A DNA stretch of 14,204 bases from Leptospiraceae bacterium (GTDB lineage Bacteria; Spirochaetota; Leptospiria; Leptospirales; Leptospiraceae). The stretch spans positions 1-14,204 of the forward strand of contig JAIXRB010000221.1 in the NCBI GenBank assembly GCA_027485405.1, read 5' to 3'. Every line of letters starts with the position of its first letter. The stretch's first letter is position 1. The notes beneath the pieces are model-generated. The model worked only from the letters and a program-made list of their open reading frames with translations. It searched no databases and was not told where the DNA came from. Positions 5,657 through 11,541 of the stretch are shown piece by piece. The position numbers and the translations under genes were made by a program.

Positions 5657-6680
5657 TTTCGTATTCCTCCATCAGTCGAATGGCTTCCCATTCCATCTCG
5701 GCTGTTCGCCTTCCAATCGCTAAAAGTTCAATTCCTTTGTCTTTTCCTGAGAGATGTCGCTCTGCTTGCTGGCTTGAACCAACTGCCCATCTTAAGTTTC
5801 CCATGATTTCCCAAAAAAGGACTCGTTTGTGCTGAACGAATTGTCCACTGTGATTTTCATAGGCAGAGTAAAACTCTTTTCGAGAAGCAAAACCCCCAGC
5901 TTCCTTATTTAATTTTCCAAATCGCCAGTCGCGCATACAAAGCCAGGCAATGTCCTCATAGGGGTCTCCCCAGTGAGCAAATTCAAAGTCCAAAATTCCT
6001 TCCAAGCCTCTGGGACTTACCATAAAATTGCCAGTTCGGAAGTCGCCATGAACCAGTGTTATTTTGTCAATGGAGGGAAGATTTTGTTTGAGCCAATTCA
6101 AACCTAGTTCGACGGCAGGATGAGGTTCAGGCAGGGAATCCAAAGTATTTCGTAAATTTTCAATGCAGAAAGCTCCGTAGTCCTCTTTTTTGACAAAAGC
6201 CAATGAGGAGGGTAAGAACGATACTTGTTCTTCCGTAGCTTCTATGGAATGGAGAAGTGCTAAGTTTCTCGCTAGATCTTCTGCGAACTTAGTTTTGCGA
6301 TAATCAGCAATCGAAGGATCTTTTACGATAAATCGACCCGTTGCTTTGCCTTCGATTTTCTCCATTAAATAAAATGGATCTCCCAAAATCTCTGACTTGG
6401 ATTCTAAAAGAATAGGTTTCGGTGTTTTGACTCCCTTTAGAAAAATAGCTTCTGCTACTCTGAATTCATCTGCTTTGGATAGTGATGAAAGTAAAGAGGC
6501 TCCTTTATCTGTGCGCAAAACAGCTTTTATGTTAGCCTCTTTGTCAGATAGCAACATGCTAAAGTTTTCCTGGCAAGCTCCGCCTGTTAGAGGCTTGCAT
6601 TCGGAAACAAAAACTTCTTTATTCCACTTCTTGGTTAAGTAAGAAGTCAAAGCGGATTCAATTTCCTTTACGTCCTTCAT
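5646..6680 (-). CDS. Aminoglycoside-phosphotransferase-fold kinase, ACAD10/11 N-domain / LvaA type (putative hydroxyacyl-CoA kinase)
   Basis: The product has 344 residues from the ATG at 6678-6680, which overlaps the dehydrogenase stop as ATGA; an ATG at 6689 would add three residues. A glycine-rich nucleotide loop, LTGGACQENF, is at about 31-40, and KAVLRTDKG (52-60) matches the VLR strand of this subgroup. The catalytic loop is HGDFRTGN at 211-218, with Asp213 the likely base and Asn218 a metal ligand. ILDFEFAHWGDPYEDIAWL (229-247) is the DFE metal motif followed by the subgroup's GDPxxD segment. These features match the kinase half of ACAD10/ACAD11 and LvaA rather than true antibiotic kinases. 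LvaA phosphorylates the 4-hydroxyl of 4-hydroxyvaleryl-CoA. The substrate chain length here is unknown. It sits between the dehydrogenase and the LvaB-like gene. Confidence 0.85.
   Translation of the reverse strand: MKDVKEIESALTSYLTKKWNKEVFVSECKPLTGGACQENFSMLLSDKEANIKAVLRTDKGASLLSSLSKADEFRVAEAIFLKGVKTPKPILLESKSEILGDPFYLMEKIEGKATGRFIVKDPSIADYRKTKFAEDLARNLALLHSIEATEEQVSFLPSSLAFVKKEDYGAFCIENLRNTLDSLPEPHPAVELGLNWLKQNLPSIDKITLVHGDFRTGNFMVSPRGLEGILDFEFAHWGDPYEDIAWLCMRDWRFGKLNKEAGGFASRKEFYSAYENHSGQFVQHKRVLFWEIMGNLRWAVGSSQQAERHLSGKDKGIELLAIGRRTAEMEWEAIRLMEEYENAI
5665..5670 (-). promoter_or_regulatory. Internal ribosome binding site for the DUF6285-like gene
   Basis: GGAGGA on the minus strand lies inside the last codons of the kinase gene, 8 nt before the ATG at 5656. 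It supports translation at the 11-nt gene overlap. Confidence 0.6.
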
Positions 6681-7852
6681 GCTTCCCATTTCCCAGATGT
6701 GAAATTGCGACCTATTACCATTTTATGAACTTCGCTCGGTCCATCTGCAATTCTGCTGGCGCGAGCATCTCTATAAAACAGCTCCAAAGGCAAATCTCTA
6801 GAATAGCCCTTTCCACCACAAATCTGGATCGCTGTATCGATCGCCTTACACAATGCTTCGCTCACTTTCCATTTTGCCATAGAGATTTCTTGCCTGGCAT
6901 CTTTCTTCTCTTTCAGGATCCAAGCGGCTTTCAAAGTCATAAGGTAAGCCATTTCAATTTCAGTGACACATTCCGCAAACATCCATTGTATGCCCTGGTG
7001 ATCCGCCAATTTGGACTGGAATACTTCACGGTCTTTTGCATACTCCCTTGCTATGGAAATTGCCCTACGAGCCATGCCAGTCCACCGCATACAATGCGTC
7101 AAACGAGCTGGGCCTAGTCTTTCCTGTGACAATTTGAACCCTTCCCCTACTCTGCCCAATACCATTTCTTGTGGTACAATCACATTTTCAAAATTCAATT
7201 CACAATGTCCACCAGGACCGTGCGACCCCATGACTTCGATTTCCCGAACCATCGTATACCCCGGTGCGTCAGTAGGAACTAGAAACATTGTCGTTTTTCG
7301 GAAGCTATCGTTTACCTTAGCCATAACGATTAAATACTTCGCTCCGTTAGCTCCTGTACAATACCACTTTTTACCGTTTAAAACATAATGATCCTCTTTC
7401 TTTTCGGCATTGGTCTGGAGTGATGTTGGGTCTGAACCAGCTCCAGGCGAAGGCTCAGTCATGGCAAAGCCTGTCCGAAGAGTCCCTGCTTTGAGAGGCT
7501 CCAAAATGGTTTCTTTCTGGAAAGGGGTTGCGGCAAGGGACAATAAATGCATATTACCTTCATCAGGTGCATCACAGTTGAAAATAAACGGGGCAATAGG
7601 CGATCTACCTAATTCGCTAAAGATGATACAAGTCCCAAGTAAATCCAACCCGAGTCCACCTTCTGCTTTTGAGAGATGGGGAGTCCAAAAGCCTGCCGCT
7701 TTGACTTTTTTTCGGGCGTCTTGGTTGATTGAATCGGGCATTCTACCAGATGAGTAATCATAGTGTTTTTCAAGTGAAATGATCTCGGAAGTAACAAATT
7801 CGCGAATCTGCTGACGCAAAAATTCGACTTCTGGTGCTATTTGAAAATCCAT
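6677..7852 (-). CDS. Acyl-CoA dehydrogenase family protein, ACAD11/LvaC type
   Basis: The product has 391 residues, a full-length acyl-CoA dehydrogenase fold. Family landmarks are AMTEPSPGAGSDP (130-142, flavin-binding strand), NGKKWYCTGA (159-168), RLGPARLTHCMRW (245-257) and QICGGKGYSRDLP (343-355). NCDAPDEGNM (92-101) is nearly the NCSAPDTGNM segment I recall from human ACAD11. Where ordinary medium-chain enzymes have the catalytic base Glu in YEGT, this protein reads IADGPSEVH (368-376), placing Asp370 at that position, as in ACAD11 (LADGPDEVH). This argues against a plain alpha,beta-dehydrogenase. The inferred role is LvaC-like: removing phosphate from a 4-phosphoacyl-CoA made by the next gene's kinase, leaving an enoyl-CoA for beta-oxidation. 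The start lies 32 bp after the M23 peptidase stop on the same strand and has no clear SD. Its stop overlaps the kinase start by 4 nt. Confidence 0.85.
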   Translation of the reverse strand: MDFQIAPEVEFLRQQIREFVTSEIISLEKHYDYSSGRMPDSINQDARKKVKAAGFWTPHLSKAEGGLGLDLLGTCIIFSELGRSPIAPFIFNCDAPDEGNMHLLSLAATPFQKETILEPLKAGTLRTGFAMTEPSPGAGSDPTSLQTNAEKKEDHYVLNGKKWYCTGANGAKYLIVMAKVNDSFRKTTMFLVPTDAPGYTMVREIEVMGSHGPGGHCELNFENVIVPQEMVLGRVGEGFKLSQERLGPARLTHCMRWTGMARRAISIAREYAKDREVFQSKLADHQGIQWMFAECVTEIEMAYLMTLKAAWILKEKKDARQEISMAKWKVSEALCKAIDTAIQICGGKGYSRDLPLELFYRDARASRIADGPSEVHKMVIGRNFTSGKWEA

Positions 7853-7884
7853 TTCTACATTTTGAAACTTTAGCTAAAACTTGG

Positions 7885-8763
7885 CTAGTGATTTCGAAAA
7901 ATAGGTTTTTGTCTTTTCGAGTTTCGAATGACTTCAAAGTGTAGGTGAGGTCCCGTAGATTTACCTGTAGAACCGACAGCTCCAATGATTTCCCCTTTTT
8001 TTACTAGATCCCCGGCTTTGACTTGGAATTTACTTAGATGACCATATCTGGTTTCGTAGCCTAATCCATGCTTTAGAATGATCAAATTGCCATAGTTCCC
8101 CGAGTAACCTTGAAAATCCACAATGCCTTCTTGTGAAGCATAAACGGAAGTTCCAAGACTGGCGGCAATGTCAATGCCTCCATGAAACGTTTCTTTCTTG
8201 CTAAATGGATCAAGTCTTTTTCCAAAACCAGAACTCATAAAACCAGCTTTAAGTGGTCTTAAAAAACCAGTGCCGTCCACAAAGGATTTCTCTTTTCGAC
8301 TCAACCTAATGCCTGGCAAAAACCATTTTCCTCTCGATGAATCAAATTGCAAAATTTCAGGTGGGATTCGAAATTCTTCCGAAATTTTTTTTCGACTATT
8401 TGATGAGGAATCTGCCCTATCAGAGTAGAATATGCCTCGCATGTTGGGTACTTCCAAAACTTGACCAACATAAATATCATGCGGTGAAGATAGTTCGTTA
8501 ACGGAAGAAAGAGTATCTAAATCCATTCCGGTTCTAGACATAATTTCAAAGAACCCGTCGTCTTCTTTTACTTGGTATTTGTAATATTTTAGGGGTTTGA
8601 TGGTGTTGGAGGCAAATGCTGACTTAGAAGCTTTTAAGTTCTCTTTTACTTCTTTTCTCAATTCCTGGAGCATCGGATTTGTGTATTCCAAATTTGTTAG
8701 GATCGAAGGAGAACCTAGTACAGTATAGCTTGCAAGAATCAGAAAAAGAATTGGATAAAGCAT
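7885..8763 (-). CDS. LysM-M23 family metallopeptidase (peptidoglycan endopeptidase)
   Basis: The product has 292 residues. A short hydrophobic N-terminus (LYPILFLILASYTVLG, 2-17) is a likely signal peptide, probably cleaved near residue 18. A LysM domain spans about 62-106 (KYQVKEDDGFFEI, then LSSPHDIYVGQVLEVP), with a weaker LysM-like copy at about 126-155. The C-terminal M23 domain (about 168-280) holds a complete zinc site: His194 and Asp198 in FHGGIDIA, His242 in YGHLS, and HLH (273-275) in GPHLHFEV. M23 enzymes of this layout cut peptidoglycan cross-links, or act as activators if zinc ligands are lost; here all ligands are present, so it should be active. It heads the co-directional run leading into the acyl-CoA dehydrogenase. 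Its start is only 12 bp from the oppositely directed CPBP start. No SD was seen. Confidence 0.88.
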   Translation of the reverse strand: MLYPILFLILASYTVLGSPSILTNLEYTNPMLQELRKEVKENLKASKSAFASNTIKPLKYYKYQVKEDDGFFEIMSRTGMDLDTLSSVNELSSPHDIYVGQVLEVPNMRGIFYSDRADSSSNSRKKISEEFRIPPEILQFDSSRGKWFLPGIRLSRKEKSFVDGTGFLRPLKAGFMSSGFGKRLDPFSKKETFHGGIDIAASLGTSVYASQEGIVDFQGYSGNYGNLIILKHGLGYETRYGHLSKFQVKAGDLVKKGEIIGAVGSTGKSTGPHLHFEVIRNSKRQKPIFRNH

Positions 8764-8775
8764 GAAATTTTATCT

Positions 8776-9696
8776 ATGTTTCCCTTGCTAGGTAGTCCCA
8801 AAAAAGCGGTGACGATTATTAGAATGGATAGATGCTGGCAGTCAATGGCTAAAAAAGCATCGGATTTAGCCCGCCACGTTTTTATATCCCTTTTCACTTT
8901 ATCTTTTTGCTACTTCCTATACTTTATCCTCTACCAAAGCTTTCATTACTCGGTAGTTCTACAAACTATGCTTCCCGAAGACTTTCTGGAAATGTTGCCA
9001 ACAGAAAGAGAACTTGCCCAAAAAGAGATAGTTCAAACCTTTCAAAACCAAGTTCAGAACTCGCCTACGGAAGTTCTTAGAACTTTTTACCAAGAAATTG
9101 TGAGTCGTCCCTATTTGCTATTTTTTCAATCTATGGTTTGGGCAGTGGCATTTTTGATTCCTGGTTATTTTATCTTAAAAAAGCTCTTTCGAAGCCAAGT
9201 AACAGACTTCAGCGAAGAATTATCTTTTCCTGTAATTTTAAATGGTGCTTCTCATGGATTCGTTATTTTCTTCTCTGTGCTAGCATTTCAAATGATTCTC
9301 TTTCTTTTGAAAGTAAAAGTCAATCCAGGATTGTTTCCAGAATTATTGTTTGGTGCACTTTCTGGCAATGCTTATCTTTTGGCATGGTCAATTTACTGTG
9401 TGGCCATCTTAACAGGGCTTTTTGAAGAGACATTCTTTAGAGGATTCTTACTCAAACAATTTATCATTAAGGATTATGCCAAAGAAGGTTTGGTCTTCAT
9501 TTCGGTTCTTTTTGGAATTTTGCATCTAGGCCCTGGTACAAGTATCGTTGTCCCAATGATTATTACAGGTGTGGGAATCTACTTTGGATATTTGTATATA
9601 AAAACCGGCAACATTTGGATTTCCATTTCTTGTCATATAACGTATAACTCCCTCGGGCTACTTCTTGCCTTTTTCAAAATCGGGGTTGACACATGA
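8776..9696 (+). CDS. CPBP family intramembrane metalloprotease (Abi/CAAX-like)
   Basis: The product has 306 residues from the ATG at 8776; starts at 8824 or 8845 (residues 17 and 24) are possible because none has a good SD. The protein is strongly hydrophobic, with membrane segments at about 35-55, 113-135, 150-180, 200-215, 238-256, 258-275 and 281-300. All three family motifs are present: EETFFR (217-222, EExxxR), FGILH (246-250, FxxxH) and HITYN (287-291, HxxxN). These form the active site of Rce1-like glutamate intramembrane proteases, which process prenylated proteins in eukaryotes and peptides in bacteria; the substrate here is unknown. It also has an extra loop between the first two membrane helices (about 65-110). 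It overlaps the next gene through ATGA, so the two are probably translated together. Confidence 0.85.
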   Translation: MFPLLGSPKKAVTIIRMDRCWQSMAKKASDLARHVFISLFTLSFCYFLYFILYQSFHYSVVLQTMLPEDFLEMLPTERELAQKEIVQTFQNQVQNSPTEVLRTFYQEIVSRPYLLFFQSMVWAVAFLIPGYFILKKLFRSQVTDFSEELSFPVILNGASHGFVIFFSVLAFQMILFLLKVKVNPGLFPELLFGALSGNAYLLAWSIYCVAILTGLFEETFFRGFLLKQFIIKDYAKEGLVFISVLFGILHLGPGTSIVVPMIITGVGIYFGYLYIKTGNIWISISCHITYNSLGLLLAFFKIGVDT

Positions 9697-10433
9697 TTCT
9701 TAGGTTCTATCGATTCATACTCATTAGTTTTACAATGCTAATGTGTAGCACTGCCTTGTTTGCTGGTGAAACTTTGGAAATACCTTCAAACCAAGATGAT
9801 TTGAATTTAAAATTGATCGCCTTATTGGGAAAATTAGATTCCAAGTATTACTTGGACGATAAAACCAGGGGCTTTACTTATCGCTATCGAAACAAATGGA
9901 ATGATCCTTTTGATTACAATATTTACATCTCTAAAGTAGGAAAGAACTCACCTGATTCGCTACTACGGATCGAAGCTCCTCGAGTCGGTCAGGAAAGATT
10001 TTTTCGTCAAATCTTCGAACAAGAAATCCTTTTGCGACCAGCTCGTGAAAATGCGGTGGCACTTGAAAAGAAATCCCTCCTGCTTTCTCAGGGACTGAAC
10101 TTAATTTCACCAATGGCGAGCGTGGGATACAACTCTTGGAATTCTCCCATCTATACCAATCGAGACACTTTGATCAGTATGGCGGTTTATTTTGTAATGG
10201 ATTTGTTCATAGCTGGCGGTGCTTATTATTATGCAGAACAAAAATTGCCCAAAAAGAACATTTGGGATAACATTGCAAATACGAGTCCACCAAACAATGT
10301 TTTAGAAAGTGCAGACGCGATTACGTTTATGACGGCTCTTGCTATTTCAAGAGGAATCAGAGCTTTTGATGCTTGGGAAGACACAGCAATTCACAACCGA
10401 GCCGCAAACTTCTCTTGGAAATTTCAGTTTTAA
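9693..10433 (+). CDS. Exported protein of unknown function, coupled to the CPBP protease
   Basis: The product has 246 residues. A clear signal peptide, with basic residues at 4-7 and a hydrophobic core, ends around STALFA-GE, so cleavage after residue 24 by signal peptidase I is likely. The mature N-terminal half is charged, with an aromatic-rich patch (GFTYRYRNKWNDPFDYNIYIS, described in parts at about 51-71). A hydrophobic stretch at about 164-182 (LISMAVYFVMDLFIAGGAYYY) could be a membrane helix or part of a small helical domain. The last residues, FSWKFQF, alternate hydrophobic residues and end in Phe, which can also be seen in outer-membrane beta-barrels, though the rest does not look like a barrel. 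I do not recognise a family. The ATGA overlap with the protease gene suggests a functional pair. Confidence 0.7.
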   Translation: MILRFYRFILISFTMLMCSTALFAGETLEIPSNQDDLNLKLIALLGKLDSKYYLDDKTRGFTYRYRNKWNDPFDYNIYISKVGKNSPDSLLRIEAPRVGQERFFRQIFEQEILLRPARENAVALEKKSLLLSQGLNLISPMASVGYNSWNSPIYTNRDTLISMAVYFVMDLFIAGGAYYYAEQKLPKKNIWDNIANTSPPNNVLESADAITFMTALAISRGIRAFDAWEDTAIHNRAANFSWKFQF

Positions 10434-10460
10434 GACTCTAATTTCAGTTTTTTTCTTATT

Positions 10461-10799
10461 TTAAGTCTTGAACAAGTCTTTCACAGCATCTCGCGCGCTT
10501 GATTTTTCAAAGTCTTCTCGCTCAATCAATTGTGCGGTTATCCCTTCTTTCTGCATTCGGTTCAAGATCTTAGAAACGTCTACATTCTTTGCATGCGTTG
10601 CTAAATACAAAAATGTGGTTTTGCATTCGGGACAAGATTTATCTGCAAGATAATTTAACCCCAGTTTTTTGCAATTGCCACAAGTTCCGTAAAAATCATC
10701 AATATAAAGAATATGCTTTTTAACTTCTTCGGCATTTAATTGTTTCCAGACGCGGACGTATCGACTAGGCTTTTCATTAGATTCAGAAGGTGTTGTCAT
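10461..10799 (-). CDS. Small zinc-ribbon protein of unknown function
   Basis: The product has 112 residues. It has one four-cysteine zinc ribbon: CGNC (40-43) and CPEC (56-59), separated by 12 residues (KKLGLNYLADKS), a spacing normal for rubredoxin-like or ribbon folds. The N-terminal 30 residues are charged and contain YVRVWKQL. After the ribbon comes a small alpha/beta segment (FLYLATHAKNVDVSKILNRMQKEGITAQLIERE), which could be a Rossmann-like half domain. It has no signal and no membrane segment, so it is cytosolic. The ATG has no SD. A TTGACA box is placed for a leaderless transcript, so the start is supported by the promoter instead. It is divergent from the DUF423 gene with 14 bp between starts. 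Confidence 0.7.
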   Translation of the reverse strand: MTTPSESNEKPSRYVRVWKQLNAEEVKKHILYIDDFYGTCGNCKKLGLNYLADKSCPECKTTFLYLATHAKNVDVSKILNRMQKEGITAQLIEREDFEKSSARDAVKDLFKT

Positions 10800-10802
10800 A
10801 CT

Positions 10803-10808
10803 AGGAGG
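10803..10808 (+). promoter_or_regulatory. Strong ribosome binding site deciding a TTG start for the DUF423 gene
   Basis: AGGAGG lies 5 nt before the TTG at 10814. The same bases overlap the -10 box of the opposite zinc-ribbon gene. Confidence 0.75.
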
Positions 10809-10833
10809 CTATTTTGAAAACGAAGACTGTCAA
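10806..10833 (-). promoter_or_regulatory. Candidate leaderless promoter of the zinc-ribbon gene
   Basis: On the minus strand a perfect TTGACA (10833-10828) is followed by a 16-bp spacer and TAGCCT (10811-10806), then exactly 6 nt to the ATG at 10799. The box lies inside the start region of the DUF423 gene. Confidence 0.5.
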
Positions 10834-11224
10834 TCTGATTGCAATCGGAATCTGCTTTTCGGGGTTCTTTGCTGTTGCCTTGGGCGCTTTTGGAGCCCAT
10901 GCTTTAAAAGGAAAAATCACGCCCGAGCTTCTCCCTGTTTTCGAAACGGGAAATAAATACCATTTCTATCATACCTTATCAGCACTTTTTGCTTTTCTGT
11001 TTCTATTTCAACCGGAAGCAAACTTGGGAAAAAATGAACTGGCAAAGATAACTAAGTCCATTTTTCTTTTTCTGTTTGGAAATCTAATCTTTGCTGGAAG
11101 TCTTTACATTCTTGCCATTACAGGCATTCGCTGGTTAGGAGCAATCACTCCGATAGGTGGGGTTTCCTATCTGATAGGTTGGATTTTTTTAGGTTGGGGT
11201 CTTTATTCTTTACGAGTCCCGTAA
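10814..11224 (+). CDS. DUF423 family small integral membrane protein
   Basis: The product has 136 residues starting at TTG behind an AGGAGG. The family's hallmark GAFGAHALK is at about 24-32, followed by the GNKYHFYHTLSAL segment (46-58) and the C-terminal FAGSLYILAITGIRWLGAITPIGG region (written as residues about 93-116), which together identify DUF423 (YgdD-like) proteins. Four membrane helices are visible at about 7-28, 52-68, 80-104 and 112-131. The biochemical function of the family is not established. The 3' end overlaps the FliG-like gene on the other strand by 22 bp. Confidence 0.88.
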   Translation: MKTKTVNLIAIGICFSGFFAVALGAFGAHALKGKITPELLPVFETGNKYHFYHTLSALFAFLFLFQPEANLGKNELAKITKSIFLFLFGNLIFAGSLYILAITGIRWLGAITPIGGVSYLIGWIFLGWGLYSLRVP

Positions 11225-11532
11225 TAGAATTGACCTTTTTTCACTATCAAATTTCGAGAAATCAACCCATCAGCAATGATCAAAAGACCCTTAGCGGCGG
11301 ATTCCTTAGCTTCCAATGGAGATGCCTCCAGGCTAGCCATTAGTTCGTGCACGAATTTTCGTCTTTTGACATCCAAAACACCTAACATAGAACCTGCAAT
11401 TTTTTCATTCATAACTAAAAAAGCAAGAGCCAATGTCTGCGGCGGACACTCGTTGCAAAGATAAAAAAGGGCTAGATTATCAAAATAAGAAATGTCTTCT
11501 ATCTTGTGTAAAACGGAATCTGAATCAGACAT
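11203..11532 (-). CDS. Small protein resembling the FliG middle domain
   Basis: The product has 109 residues, a single helical domain. The stretch NECPPQTLALAFLVMN (27-42) followed by EKIAGSMLGVLDVKRRKFVHELMASL (43-68, described in parts) has the order and spacing of the FliG middle domain. In FliG, EHPQxxAxxLxxL is followed by AAxxLxxLxxxxxxxVxxRIAxL. The key EHPQ motif is altered to ECPPQ. It is far too short for FliG itself (about 330 residues) and lacks the C-terminal torque domain, so it is not a motor switch subunit in the usual sense. A GAGG ribosome site (11543-11540, minus strand) sits 7 nt before the ATG and overlaps the stop codon of the upstream M32 gene, so the two are cotranscribed. 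The assignment is tentative; it may be an unrelated helical repeat protein. Confidence 0.5.
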   Translation of the reverse strand: MSDSDSVLHKIEDISYFDNLALFYLCNECPPQTLALAFLVMNEKIAGSMLGVLDVKRRKFVHELMASLEASPLEAKESAAKGLLIIADGLISRNLIVKKGQFYYGTRKE

Positions 11533-11541
11533 TTTGAAACC

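Noticed and set aside
5455..5835. A 126-codon + strand frame opposite the kinase and DUF6285-like genes.
   Set aside because: The minus-strand genes have clear family motifs; this frame has none.
5646..6680. Antibiotic (aminoglycoside) resistance kinase.
   Set aside because: The fold is shared, but the VLR strand, the GDPxxD segment and the neighbours fit acyl-CoA kinases of the ACAD10/11 and LvaA type.
6725..7757. Several open frames on the + strand opposite the acyl-CoA dehydrogenase gene.
   Set aside because: They are antisense shadows of a well-supported gene and show no motifs or start signals.
10420..10469. A 12-bp direct repeat (AATTTCAGTTTT at 10420 and 10440) and AAGACT/AGTCTT pairing between convergent genes.
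   Set aside because: The sequence is low-complexity and A+T-rich, with a 26-nt loop; it is not convincing as a terminator or an attachment site.
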